From the NCBI GenBank assembly GCA_937881155.1, contig CALGFI010000122.1, positions 1 through 17,541 on the forward strand: a stretch of 17,541 nt of DNA, written 5' to 3'. This document shows, in pieces, positions 6,186 to 14,579 of this stretch. Made by a program: the position numbers and the translations under genes. This DNA is from an uncultured bacterium (GTDB lineage: Bacteria > Actinomycetota > UBA4738 > HRBIN12). Positions within the stretch are counted from its first letter, which is position 1; each line of letters begins with the position of its first letter. Below the pieces are notes generated by a model that had not been told where the DNA came from, did not search any database, and saw only the letters and a program-made list of their open reading frames with translations.

Positions 6186-8401
6186 TCCTCCATCACGACG
6201 CGAACGTCGCCTTCGCGCGACAGCAGCGAGAACGACGTGATCTCACCCTCGCGACGAAACACCACGCTGATCCGGCTGTCGCCGACCGCGAGGTTTCGCA
6301 CCTCGACCGTGTTGAGCCACGTCGGCAGGTGCGGCAAGTTGACCGTGAGCAGGTTCTGATGGGCTCGTGCCGAGATGCCGAGCATCGCCTGCAACATGAG
6401 GAAGGGCGAACCGGCGGCCCACGCCTGGGGCGAGCACGCGACCGGATAGCTCACGGGCCGGTTCGGCGTACGCCTGGTGAATCCGCAGAACAGCTCGGGC
6501 AACCGCATGTAGTCCGCGTTCACCGCCGCGTCGAACAGCGCCGTCGCGACGCGGTTGGTCGAACGAGCCATGCCGTAACGCTTGAGCCCGGCGGCGATGA
6601 GCGCGTTGTCGTGCGGCCAGACCGATCCGTTGTGGTAGCTCATCGGGTTGTACGCCGCGGCCGCCTTGCTCATCGTGCGGATACCCCATCCCGAGAACAT
6701 GTCCGGCGAGAGCAGGCGCTTGGCGAGCGGGACGGCCTTCTCGTCGTCGACGATGCCGCAGTACAGCGCGTGCCCCGGGTTGGAGGTGATCGTCCGCACC
6801 TGGCGTTTGTCCGCGTCGAGCGCCTGGGCGAAGTACTTCTCGTCGCCCATCCAGAACGCCTCGTTGAACCTCGCGCGCAGCGCGGCAGCCTCGTCCTCAA
6901 GGCGACGCGCGTCGTCGTCGCGACCGAGCGCGCGGTACACGTCGGCCATGCGCTGCTTGGCCAGGTAGACGTATGCCTGAACCTCGCAGAGGGCGATCGG
7001 CGGTTCGGCGAGCCGCCCGTCGGCGTGGACGACGGAGTCGTATGAGTCCTTCCACCCCTGGTTCTTGATGCCTCGCGGCGAACGCGAGAGGTATTCGACG
7101 AAGCCGTCGCCGTCCAGGTCGCCGTAGTCGTCGATCCAGGCCAGCGCCGCTTGTGCGGCCGGCAGGAGCTTCTCGGCGAACGCCAGGTCGCCCGTCCACC
7201 GGAAGTGCTGGGCGTACAGCAGGACGAACCACGGCGTGGCGTCGACCGAGCCGTAGTAGGGCGAGTGCGGGATGAGGCCGGCGCGCGCCAGCTCGCCCTG
7301 TCGGATCTCGTGCAGGATCTTGCCCGGTTCCTCATCGCGCCAGTCGTCCTCGATCGTCCCCTGCTTCGCCGCGAGGAGCTCGAGCGCGTCGCGCGCCGGC
7401 CGTGTGTTGACCATCAGCAGCTGGTGTGAGGCGATCAGCGAGTCGCGGCCGAATACGGCGACGTACCACGGGATGCCGGCGGCGAGCACGGCCCCGTCAT
7501 CGCTCTGCGTGTAGAGCGCGCGCAGATCCCGGAGACTGCGGTCGAGCAGTTCGTTGAACAGTTCGTTGTCGGTGACCACCTGCGTCGACTCCCGCTCCCA
7601 CTCCTCGTAGGACCGGCGCAGCTCGTGCACGGCATGGTCGAAGTCCACCGACGACGGGCGGCCGTCCTCGATGATCGGGTCGACGGACAGTCCGATCAGC
7701 TTCGTCTGATACGGGCCGAGGTGGACCCGGAACGTAGCCGTCGCCTCGAGGTCGTCGACGTCGATGCGATCGGCGCGCGCGCCGAACTCGATCCTGGTGA
7801 TCCGACGAACGCCGTCGCGTCCTTCGTACACGAAGTCGATCCGGCCGTCCTCCACCTTCGGTGCCGCGGGGGGTCGCGATCCGTCCCGGGTCATCCCCCG
7901 GACCTCGAAGATGTCGGCGAAGTCGGCCCCGAACGCGAACTCCACCTCGATCGTGACGGGGAACGGGTTGTAGTTCTTCATCCGGACGCGCTCGAACAGC
8001 CGTCCGCTGATCGCCCGGATCCGCCGGATGTTCAGCGTCTGCTGAGGGACGGCGAGGACCTGATCGTCGTACAGGTCCGGGTTGGTCAGATCGACGTGCG
8101 ACATGTAGCCGCGCTCGGACGACGACGACAGCAGGACCGGCGCGCGCCCGTTGATCGTCAGTCGGAACCGCGAGAGGAACCGTGTGTCCTTGGAGTACAG
8201 CCCCAGGCCGTAGTCGGCCTCCTGCTCGAGGTTCCCTTCGAGATCGGAGTACAGGAAGGCGTCGCCTTCTTTGACCGCGAGCGTCTTGCTGGCGAGATCG
8301 GTGATGAGGACCGGCGACACGCCCTCTTCGGGACGCTCGAGTCCAGCAGGTGACTCGACTTCCGCTCGCCTCGACTCACTGCCGAGCGGGTTGACGCTCA
8401 T
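6182..8401 (-). CDS. Glycogen-debranching-type amylo-alpha-1,6-glucosidase
   Basis: A 739-residue protein with an N-terminal beta-rich debranching-enzyme domain (about 30-265; DAFLYSDLEGN, GLGLYSKDTRFLSRF) and a C-terminal (alpha/alpha)6 barrel (about 280-710). The barrel shows FGRDS (317-321), PGKILHEIRQGE (359-370), an EF-hand-like DLDGDGFVEY (428-437), NQGWKDSYDSV (447-457) and YHNGSVWPHDN. This is the pattern of bacterial proteins annotated amylo-alpha-1,6-glucosidase; they act on alpha-glucan branches or related glucosides, but exact substrates are mostly unproven. No signal peptide is seen. ATG at 8401 is the first start in frame after an upstream stop. Its own ribosome site is poor, but a strong GGAGGG lies 24 bases upstream in front of a five-codon leader ORF. 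It has its own promoter after thrB. Confidence 0.85.
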   Translation of the reverse strand: MSVNPLGSESRRAEVESPAGLERPEEGVSPVLITDLASKTLAVKEGDAFLYSDLEGNLEQEADYGLGLYSKDTRFLSRFRLTINGRAPVLLSSSSERGYMSHVDLTNPDLYDDQVLAVPQQTLNIRRIRAISGRLFERVRMKNYNPFPVTIEVEFAFGADFADIFEVRGMTRDGSRPPAAPKVEDGRIDFVYEGRDGVRRITRIEFGARADRIDVDDLEATATFRVHLGPYQTKLIGLSVDPIIEDGRPSSVDFDHAVHELRRSYEEWERESTQVVTDNELFNELLDRSLRDLRALYTQSDDGAVLAAGIPWYVAVFGRDSLIASHQLLMVNTRPARDALELLAAKQGTIEDDWRDEEPGKILHEIRQGELARAGLIPHSPYYGSVDATPWFVLLYAQHFRWTGDLAFAEKLLPAAQAALAWIDDYGDLDGDGFVEYLSRSPRGIKNQGWKDSYDSVVHADGRLAEPPIALCEVQAYVYLAKQRMADVYRALGRDDDARRLEDEAAALRARFNEAFWMGDEKYFAQALDADKRQVRTITSNPGHALYCGIVDDEKAVPLAKRLLSPDMFSGWGIRTMSKAAAAYNPMSYHNGSVWPHDNALIAAGLKRYGMARSTNRVATALFDAAVNADYMRLPELFCGFTRRTPNRPVSYPVACSPQAWAAGSPFLMLQAMLGISARAHQNLLTVNLPHLPTWLNTVEVRNLAVGDSRISVVFRREGEITSFSLLSREGDVRVVMEE

Positions 8402-8405
8402 CGGG

Positions 8406-8420
8406 TCACGCCGTTTCCAT
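8406..8420 (-). CDS. Five-codon leader ORF (Met-Glu-Thr-Ala-stop) ahead of the debranching gene
   Basis: ATG GAA ACG GCG TGA on the minus strand. It is preceded by a strong GGAGGG (8426-8431) with 5 bases of spacing, and its stop lies 4 bases before the debranching enzyme ATG. This is the best ribosome site of the leader. It may serve to load ribosomes that re-initiate on the main gene. The idea rests only on spacing. Confidence 0.4.
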   Translation of the reverse strand: META

Positions 8421-8443
8421 CGACACCCTCCGGCGGTCGACCG

Positions 8444-8472
8444 AGTCTAGGTTTGAGGTGTGAGCGGTTCAA
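8444..8472 (-). promoter_or_regulatory. Sigma70-type promoter of the debranching enzyme gene
   Basis: -35 TTGAAC (8467-8472) and -10 TAGACT (8444-8449) on the minus strand with exactly 17 bases between them. Transcription would start near 8437, giving a leader of about 36 bases that includes the GGAGGG and the mini-ORF. The imperfect dyad TGAGCGGTTCA (8461-8471) overlaps the -35 and could be an operator. The rest of the thrB-debranching gap (8473-8543) holds no gene that I can see. Confidence 0.6.
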
Positions 8473-8543
8473 TGACATCGATCACACCATCGTCGCAGGA
8501 CCGTGCGGATATAAGGTGCCGAAGGCGCAGTCATGAGCAGATG

Positions 8544-9401
8544 TCAAGACTCGAAGACCTCGACCCCGGTTGCTCGAACGGGCACTCGGAGCACCCGCCA
8601 GCCGTCATCGGGGTCGGCGATGCGCCGATCATCGGTTTCGAACGCCAGCAGCGCCGGCCCCGAACCGGACAGACACACCGCGTAGCCGTCCGCACGGAGC
8701 CGACGGAACACGTCCCGGACGGTCGGCGCGAGCGTGAGTCGCGCGTCCTGATGGAGCCGGTCGTCGAGCGCGCCGGGTAGCTTCGCCGGGTTGCGAAGCA
8801 GTGCAACGATCGTCATCGCCGACCGCCCGATGTTGTACACGGCGTCGTCCCGAGCAACCGTGTCGGGCAGCGCACGGCGCGCGTCCTCGGTCGAGATCCG
8901 CACACCGTCGGGGATCAGCACGACCGGCCGCAGGTCCGGATGGGGATCGATGCGCTCGACCTCTCCGCCGCTCGCGATCACGAGCCCTCCGAAGGACGCC
9001 GCCGCCGCGTTGTCGGGATGCCCCTCGAGCGCGGCGGCGATGCCGAACGTCGTCTCGGCGTCGCTCCGGTGCCCGAGGAGCGCTCGGGCGAGCGCGACAC
9101 CGGCGACGGCGGCGGCGGCGCTCGAGCCAAGGCCGCTCGCGAGCGGGATCCGATTGACGCCGTGGAGGCGATGTGCAGGGATCGAGTCGTCACCGTTCGA
9201 CGCGGCCAACCGCATGGCGCGGCTCACCAAGTCGGTGCCGTCGGTGGGGAGCTCGTCAGCGCCCTCGCCCTCCCACGTCACTCCGCCGTCGGCCTCGGTG
9301 TCGATCATGACCTCGTTGCAGAGATCGAGCGCCAGGCCGAAGCAGTCGAACCCCGGTCCGAGGTTCGCCGACGTCGCGGGAACACGCGCGGTGAGTCGCA
9401 T
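8544..9401 (-). CDS. thrB: Homoserine kinase
   Basis: A 285-residue GHMP-family kinase that phosphorylates homoserine to O-phosphohomoserine, the substrate of the threonine synthase encoded just upstream. Motif 1 is PATSANLGPGFD (8-19). The glycine/serine-rich ATP loop is PLASGLGSSAAAAVA (86-100). EGHPDNAAAA follows at 126-135, and motif 3 is SGSGPA (245-250). The length is slightly below the usual 300 or so. ATG at 9401 follows the thrC stop after 10 bases. The Shine-Dalgarno is weak, so coupling to thrC is likely. It closes the threonine operon; the next gene downstream has its own promoter. Confidence 0.95.
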   Translation of the reverse strand: MRLTARVPATSANLGPGFDCFGLALDLCNEVMIDTEADGGVTWEGEGADELPTDGTDLVSRAMRLAASNGDDSIPAHRLHGVNRIPLASGLGSSAAAAVAGVALARALLGHRSDAETTFGIAAALEGHPDNAAAASFGGLVIASGGEVERIDPHPDLRPVVLIPDGVRISTEDARRALPDTVARDDAVYNIGRSAMTIVALLRNPAKLPGALDDRLHQDARLTLAPTVRDVFRRLRADGYAVCLSGSGPALLAFETDDRRIADPDDGWRVLRVPVRATGVEVFES

Positions 9402-9411
9402 GCCCGCGACG

Positions 9412-10464
9412 TTACAGGCCGAGCTCAGCCGCGACGGCGTGCGCGTCGGCGGGGATGGACGGCGGATGGGCCGCGCCCGTGATCGCCCACTCCGGGTCCT
9501 TCAGACCGTGACCGGTCAGGACGCACACGATCGTCGACCCCTCGGGGAGACGATCCTCTCCAGCGAGCCGAAGCAGTCCCGCAACGCTCGCGGCCGACGC
9601 CGGCTCCGCGAACATCCCTTCTCGTGCGATGCGCCGGTATGCCGCGAGGATCTCGCGGTCGGTGACGGCGAGGATCGCGCCCTCGGACTCCTTTGCCGCC
9701 GCGAGCGCCTTGTCCCACGACGCCGGGTTCCCGATGCGGATCGCCGACGCGATCGTCTGGGGCGTTTTCACCGGGGCGCCTTCGACGATGGGAGCAGCCC
9801 CCGCCGCCTGGAACCCGAACAGCCGTGGCGGCTCGTGGATCACGCCGTCGTTCAGGTACTCGGAGTAGCCGAGCCATTGGCTCGAGATGTTCCCGGCGTT
9901 GCCCACGGGAACGCAGTGCACGTCCGGCGCGCGGCCGAGCGCGTCGCAGATCTCGAACGCCGCGGTCTTCTGCCCCTGCAGGCGGTGCGGGTTCACCGAG
10001 TTCACGAGCGTCACCGGAAAGTTGGACGCCAGGTCCTGTGCGAGCTCGAGCGCCGCGTCGAAGTTCCCCTCCACCTCGAGCACACGCGCGCCGTGCACAA
10101 GGGTTCCCGCCATCTTGCCCAGCGCGACCTTGCCCTTCGGGACCAGCACGGCGCACGTCACTCCCGCCTTGCCGGCGTAGGCGGCGGCGCTCGCGCTCGT
10201 GTTTCCCGTCGAGGCGCAGACGACGGCTTTCGAGCCCTCTTCGAGCGCCTTGCTGATCGCGACTGTCATGCCGCGGTCCTTGAACGACCCGGTGGGGTTG
10301 GCCCCCTCGTACTTCAACCACACGTCACACCGGGTCTCGTCGGACAGAGCGTCCGAACGCACCAGCGGCGTTCCGCCTTCGCCCAGGGTGACGACGGGCG
10401 TGTCGGGGCCGACCGGGAGACGGTCGCGATACTCCTCGATCACGCCGCGCCACGGCCGGGCCAC
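9412..10464 (-). CDS. thrC: Threonine synthase
   Basis: A 350-residue PLP enzyme that converts O-phosphohomoserine to threonine. The PLP lysine is K62 in NPTGSFKDRGM. CASTGNTSASAAAYA (83-97) and the phosphate-binding loop GNAGNI (188-193) are typical, and the length matches the compact actinobacterial form. The frame is open further upstream to 10755, but this overlaps hom. The start chosen is GTG at 10464, which shares a G with the hom stop (TAGTG). A GGAGG (10475-10479) lies 10 bases upstream, inside the hom coding end. Confidence 0.96.
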   Translation of the reverse strand: MARPWRGVIEEYRDRLPVGPDTPVVTLGEGGTPLVRSDALSDETRCDVWLKYEGANPTGSFKDRGMTVAISKALEEGSKAVVCASTGNTSASAAAYAGKAGVTCAVLVPKGKVALGKMAGTLVHGARVLEVEGNFDAALELAQDLASNFPVTLVNSVNPHRLQGQKTAAFEICDALGRAPDVHCVPVGNAGNISSQWLGYSEYLNDGVIHEPPRLFGFQAAGAAPIVEGAPVKTPQTIASAIRIGNPASWDKALAAAKESEGAILAVTDREILAAYRRIAREGMFAEPASAASVAGLLRLAGEDRLPEGSTIVCVLTGHGLKDPEWAITGAAHPPSIPADAHAVAAELGL

Positions 10465-11756
10465 TACTCTTCGGCCTCCACTCGCAGCACGCTTCGAACC
10501 TCCTCGACGGCTTGCAGGGCGTGCAGTTCGGCGACCGCTTGCTGGAACGCCCCCTCCCGGGCTCGGTGTGTCACGAACACGAGCTGCGCGTCTCGGCCCG
10601 TGCCCTCCTGCCACACGCTTTTGATCGAGACGGCGTTGTCGCCCAAGACGCGGGCGATCTCGGCCAGCACACCCGGACGGTCCTCGACGCGCAGCAGGAT
10701 GTAGTACTGACCCGTCATCTCGACCATCGGGCGGATCGTCCTCTCGTAGAAACACGTGCAGCCGATGCCGCGCGCATCGGCAACGAGGTTCCGAGCCACC
10801 GTGATGAGGTCACCGACGACCGCGGTCGCGGTTGCATCGCCGCCCGCGCCGCGGCCGTAGAACATGAGCTCGCCGACCTTCTCGCCCTCGACGAACACGG
10901 CGTTGAATGCGTCGCGCACGCTCGCGAGCGGATGCGTGGCCGGGATCATCGCGGGGTGAACCCGAACGGCGATCCGTTCGGTGTCGTCGAGCTCCGCGAT
11001 CGCGAGGAGCTTCACGACGTAGCCCAGCCGGCGCGCGAACTCGATGTCTTCCGTGGTGACACGGGAGATGCCTTCGCGGAACACGTCGCTGGCCACGACG
11101 CGGGCGTTGAAGGCGATCGAGGCGAGGATCGAGCACTTGGCCGCTGCGTCGTGCCCGTCGACGTCGGCGCCCGGGTCGGCCTCGGCGTAACCGAGCCGTT
11201 GCGCCTCGCGCAGCGCATCGTCGAAGGAGCTCCCGTCGTCGGTCATCCTGGTGAGGATGTAGTTCGTCGTGCCGTTCACGATGCCGAGCACACGACGAAC
11301 GCGCTCGCCGGTCAGCGATTCCTTGAGCGGCCTGATCAGCGGGATGCCGCCGCCGACGGCGGCTTCGAAGTACAGGTCGAGGCCCTTCGCGTCCGACGCG
11401 TCGAACAGCTCACGCCCGCGGGTCGCCAGCAACTCCTTGTTCGCGGTGACCACCGGCTTGTCCCGATCGAACGCGGCCAGGACCAGCGACCCCGCCGGCT
11501 CGTTGCCGCCGATCAGCTCGCAGACGATGTCGACGTCGAGGTCCTCGACGACCTCCATCGGATCGGAGACGAACCGCGACGCATCGAGCGGCACGTCGCG
11601 TCGCTTGGCCAGGTCCCGGACGGCGACACGCGCCACCTCGAGGTGGCAGCCGGCGCGACGCTGGATGTCGTCGCGATGCTCGTGGAGCAAACGGATGACG
11701 GCGGCGCCGACGTTGCCGCAGCCGAGCATCCCGACGCGGAGGACGCGCTCGCTCAC
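10464..11756 (-). CDS. hom: Homoserine dehydrogenase with C-terminal ACT domain
   Basis: A 430-residue enzyme that reduces aspartate semialdehyde to homoserine, the branch point toward threonine and methionine. The nucleotide-binding loop is VGMLGCGNVG (8-17). The catalytic lysine region TANKELL contains K107, followed by NGTTNYIL (161-168) and AEADPGADVDGHDAAAK (191-207) with K207. An ACT domain occupies about 350-428 (YYILLRVEDRPGVLAEIARVL) and in relatives mediates threonine feedback; feedback here is inferred. The frame remains open to 12116 over the GNAT gene. The start used is GTG at 11756, overlapping the GNAT stop as GTGA. Confidence 0.96.
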   Translation of the reverse strand: MSERVLRVGMLGCGNVGAAVIRLLHEHRDDIQRRAGCHLEVARVAVRDLAKRRDVPLDASRFVSDPMEVVEDLDVDIVCELIGGNEPAGSLVLAAFDRDKPVVTANKELLATRGRELFDASDAKGLDLYFEAAVGGGIPLIRPLKESLTGERVRRVLGIVNGTTNYILTRMTDDGSSFDDALREAQRLGYAEADPGADVDGHDAAAKCSILASIAFNARVVASDVFREGISRVTTEDIEFARRLGYVVKLLAIAELDDTERIAVRVHPAMIPATHPLASVRDAFNAVFVEGEKVGELMFYGRGAGGDATATAVVGDLITVARNLVADARGIGCTCFYERTIRPMVEMTGQYYILLRVEDRPGVLAEIARVLGDNAVSIKSVWQEGTGRDAQLVFVTHRAREGAFQQAVAELHALQAVEEVRSVLRVEAEE

Positions 11757-12304
11757 GGCGTGGGTCCGAGCCACAGCGCCATCAGTATCTCGTCCTCGTA
11801 GCCGTAGGACTTCTTGGCGTGCCGAACGAGCCGCCCCTCCTCGACGAACCCGAACTTGCGGTACAGGGCTCGCGCGCGGTCGTTGTGCGGGTACACGGTG
11901 AGCTCGACACGCCGGACGCCGACGCGTTCGGCCCACGCGACCGCTTCCTTCAGCAGCTCTGCACCGATCCCGCGGCCGCGGTGGCTGGAAACGACGAACA
12001 TGCCGAACGTCGCGACGTGCTTGGTCGCCGGATGGTCGTCGAGCCGGTGGATCGACAGACCGCCGACGACGCGCTCGTCCTCCACCGCGACGAGGTGCGC
12101 GGCGCTCTGCGACCACGGCCGGCGGAACCGCCGGCGATAGAACCTCGGCGTCCGGTCCAAACGTTCCGACTGGATGAAGCGCCGTTCTTCGGCCACCGAC
12201 CGGAACGCCTCGAGGAACGATCTGGCGTCGCTCGGTCGCCCGGGCCGGACGACCACACCGGCGGAGCCGACGGGCGCTCCGGTCCGCTGCTCGAGCTCGG
12301 TCAT
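11753..12304 (-). CDS. GNAT-family N-acetyltransferase
   Basis: A 183-residue single-domain acetyltransferase using acetyl-CoA. The acetyl-CoA pyrophosphate-binding motif A is VSSHRGRGIGAELL (105-118), with the R-G-R-G-I-G core. Motif B is present as VELTVYPHNDRARALYRKFGFVEEG. The acceptor (protein N-terminus, small amine or antibiotic) cannot be told from the sequence. ATG at 12304 overlaps the argS stop as ATGA, and its own stop overlaps the hom start as GTGA, so it is translationally locked inside the argS-hom operon. It sits where lysA is found in mycobacteria and corynebacteria. Confidence 0.9.
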   Translation of the reverse strand: MTELEQRTGAPVGSAGVVVRPGRPSDARSFLEAFRSVAEERRFIQSERLDRTPRFYRRRFRRPWSQSAAHLVAVEDERVVGGLSIHRLDDHPATKHVATFGMFVVSSHRGRGIGAELLKEAVAWAERVGVRRVELTVYPHNDRARALYRKFGFVEEGRLVRHAKKSYGYEDEILMALWLGPTP

Positions 12305-13983
12305 TGGGCGCGCTCGACGTCCTCGGTGCGTTCCATCGACTCGGGCGCCGAGACGCCGAGCAGGTCCAGGAGGTTAGCGATCACCTGCTTCGTCCCCACG
12401 CACAGCCACAGCCGCGCCTGCGTCAGCTCCGCGTCGTCCGAAAGCACCGGACACTCCGTGTAAAAGCGGTGGAAACGCGCCGCGAGGCCCTGTGCCGCGT
12501 GCGTCAAGCGGTGCGGCGCGCGCCGTTCCGCGGCCGTACGGATCTCGGCCGTCACGTCGGCGATCGCACGGAGGAGGTCGAGCTCGGCTTCGTGCGACAA
12601 CCGCGACAGGTCGGCCTCGTCGATGGAGCGGAGCTCGACGCGACGCTCGGCGGCCTTTCGCAGGATCGACGCGATCCGCGCGTGTCCGTACTGGACGTAG
12701 TACACGGGATTGTCCATGCTCTGTTGCCTCACGGCCTCGATGTCGAAGTTCATCGTCGCGTCCGGGCTGAACATCAACAGGTGGAACCGCGCGGCGTCCG
12801 TGCCGACCTCGTCCATCAGCTCGTCGAGCGTCACGAACGTGCCGGCGCGCTTGCTCATGGGGACCGGCTCGCCGTCACGGAGGAACGCCACCCACTGGTA
12901 GATCACGAACTCGAGCGAGGACGGGTCGTAGCCGAGCGCCTGTGCCGCTCCGCGAACGCGGGCTACGTCGCCGTGGTGGTCGGCTCCCCACACGTACACG
13001 ACGTGGTCGAACCCACGCGAGAACTTGTCGATGACGTAGGCGCAGTCCGCGGCGAAGTACGTGTGCCGTCCGTTCGAGCGGATCAGTACGCGATCCTTGT
13101 CGTCGCCGAACTCGGTCGAGCGGAACCACACCGCACCGTCCGCGTCGTACGCCAGGCCGGTCTGCCGCAGGCGCTGCACCGCCAGCTCGATCTCGCCGCG
13201 TTCGGCGAGCGTCCGCTCGGACGTGTACACGTCGAACCGCACGCCGAAGCGGTCGAGCGTCGAACGGATCTGCGGCAGCACGCGCTGAACGGCTTCGTCC
13301 CGGAGCCGAGTCATCCGTTCGTCGGGCGGCAGATCGGCCAGGCTTGGTCCCTTCGCGTGAAGGATGTCGCGTGCGATGTCCGCGACGTACGAGCCGTGGT
13401 AGCCATCATCCGGCACCTCCGCTTCGCGCCCCACTGCCTGGAGGTATCGCGCCACCACGCTGTCGCCGAAGCGGTCCATCTGGCCCCCGGCGTCGTTGAA
13501 GTAGTACTCGCGCAGGACCTCCCATCCCGTGAATTCGAACAGGCGAGCGAGCGCGTCGCCGATCGCGGCGTTCCGCGCGTGCCCGAGCGTCAGCGGGCCT
13601 GTCGGATTCGCGCTGACGAACTCGACCTGGACACGCCTGCCGCTCGGCGCCGATCGTCCGTACGCGGCCCCCCGAGCGGCGACGTCGCGGAGCGCTCGGT
13701 GGAGCCAGTCGTCCCGAACGCGGAAGTTGATGAATCCCGGTCTCGCGATCTCCTTCGACTCGACGACGTCGGACGACGGAAGGTTGGCCACGATGATCTC
13801 CGCCACCTCGAGCGGCGGCTTGCCCACCCGGCCCGCCACCTGGAGCGCGAGGTTCGTCGCGAAGTCGCCGTGCTCCTTCTGTTTGGGCTTGGTCAGGACG
13901 ATCTCGGGCGGTTCGCCGTCGAGATCGAGCCCGGACGATGCCAGCGCGGAACGCAGCAGGTCCGCGAGCGCGTCCTCGATCAT
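12301..13983 (-). CDS. argS: Arginyl-tRNA synthetase
   Basis: A 560-residue class I synthetase that charges tRNA-Arg. The N-terminal additional domain is at about 1-95 (KEHGDFATNLAL, GFINFRV). The HIGH-type signature is SANPTGPLTLGHARNA (124-139), in which T132 replaces the first His, a variant known in some bacterial ArgRS. ADHHGDVARV (335-344) and the KMSKS-equivalent PMSKRAG (375-381) follow. The C-terminal DALR anticodon-binding domain ends at about 550. ATG at 13983 follows the response regulator gene after 85 bases; the ribosome site (GGACGGA) is moderate. It overlaps the GNAT gene by ATGA. A tRNA-Arg gene lies about 500 bases away on the other strand. Confidence 0.96.
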   Translation of the reverse strand: MIEDALADLLRSALASSGLDLDGEPPEIVLTKPKQKEHGDFATNLALQVAGRVGKPPLEVAEIIVANLPSSDVVESKEIARPGFINFRVRDDWLHRALRDVAARGAAYGRSAPSGRRVQVEFVSANPTGPLTLGHARNAAIGDALARLFEFTGWEVLREYYFNDAGGQMDRFGDSVVARYLQAVGREAEVPDDGYHGSYVADIARDILHAKGPSLADLPPDERMTRLRDEAVQRVLPQIRSTLDRFGVRFDVYTSERTLAERGEIELAVQRLRQTGLAYDADGAVWFRSTEFGDDKDRVLIRSNGRHTYFAADCAYVIDKFSRGFDHVVYVWGADHHGDVARVRGAAQALGYDPSSLEFVIYQWVAFLRDGEPVPMSKRAGTFVTLDELMDEVGTDAARFHLLMFSPDATMNFDIEAVRQQSMDNPVYYVQYGHARIASILRKAAERRVELRSIDEADLSRLSHEAELDLLRAIADVTAEIRTAAERRAPHRLTHAAQGLAARFHRFYTECPVLSDDAELTQARLWLCVGTKQVIANLLDLLGVSAPESMERTEDVERAQ

Positions 13984-14038
13984 CGCGATCCGTCCGGGGG
14001 GATCATCGCAACGTTCGCTCCCCTCACCGTGCGACCCT

Positions 14039-14055
14039 CACGTCCTCGGGACGTG
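14039..14055 (-). terminator. Hairpin between the response regulator gene and argS
   Basis: CACGTCC and GGACGTG pair as a perfect 7-bp stem with a 3-base loop, 14 bases after the response regulator stop on the minus strand. There is no T-tract, so it may be a weak terminator, an RNA-processing stem or a protein site. It leaves open whether argS is co-transcribed with the regulator. Confidence 0.35.
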
Positions 14056-14068
14056 GCGGCGCCGGGCA

Positions 14069-14446
14069 TCAGCCGCCCGATCGGGCAAGCACGCGGCGGA
14101 CGGTCTGCACGAGCTCGTCAGGCTCGACCGGTTTGGTGACGTACGCCTCCACGGTCGAAGCGTAGCCTCGCACGAGAGCGTCGTTGCGATCGGTCCCGGA
14201 CAGCACGACGACGGGCGTCGAAGCGACACCATCGAGCTCGCGCAGGCGCTTGACTACCTCCCACCCGTCGAGGTCGGGAAGTCCGAGGTCGAGCACCACG
14301 GCATCGGGACGTGCGGCGACGGCCATCTCCAGCGCGCTTGCGCCGCTTGTGGCCGTCACCACATCGAAACCGGCCGCTCGGAAATTCACCTCGAGCATCA
14401 TGAGGATGGACTTCTCGTCGTCGACGAGGAGCACCTTCGGAGCCAT
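14069..14446 (-). CDS. Stand-alone response-regulator receiver domain
   Basis: A 125-residue CheY-like protein with no output domain. The acidic pair is D9/D10 (LLVDDEKSI), the phosphoacceptor is D53 in VLDLGLPD, the switch residue is S83 in VLSGTDR, and the invariant lysine is K105 in VTKPVEP. It would receive phosphate from a histidine kinase and act by protein contact. No kinase gene is nearby, so the partner is unknown. ATG at 14446 lies 6 bases after a TATGCT -10 box, so the message is probably leaderless. It runs toward argS with an 85-base gap containing a hairpin. Confidence 0.93.
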   Translation of the reverse strand: MAPKVLLVDDEKSILMMLEVNFRAAGFDVVTATSGASALEMAVAARPDAVVLDLGLPDLDGWEVVKRLRELDGVASTPVVVLSGTDRNDALVRGYASTVEAYVTKPVEPDELVQTVRRVLARSGG

Positions 14447-14452
14447 GGGCCG

Positions 14453-14458
14453 AGCATA
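14453..14458 (-). promoter_or_regulatory. -10 box of the response regulator gene (leaderless geometry)
   Basis: TATGCT on the minus strand with 6 bases to the ATG at 14446, putting the expected transcription start on the A of ATG. No good -35 is seen at 16-18 bases. Confidence 0.5.
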
Positions 14459-14488
14459 CGTGCGGTCTGTTCGGCGAAGCCCGGTTGC

Positions 14489-14494
14489 TAGACT
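14489..14494 (+). promoter_or_regulatory. -10 box of the tRNA-Arg gene
   Basis: TAGACT, the same hexamer as the debranching gene promoter, 10 bases before the mature tRNA 5' end. The -35 is not recognisable. Confidence 0.45.
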
Positions 14495-14504
14495 TCGTTG
14501 CCTC

Positions 14505-14568
<64 letters not shown>

Positions 14569-14579
<11 letters not shown>

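Noticed and set aside
8459..8486. CRP-type site TGTGA...TCACA near the debranching promoter
   Set aside because: The half-sites are 18 bases apart rather than 6, so it is not a CRP/FNR operator.
8791..10704. Plus-strand open frame of 637 codons over thrB and thrC
   Set aside because: Antisense to two unmistakable genes; Ser/Arg/Ala composition bias and no domain.
12304..14139. Plus-strand open frame of 611 codons over argS
   Set aside because: Shadow of argS with no family features.
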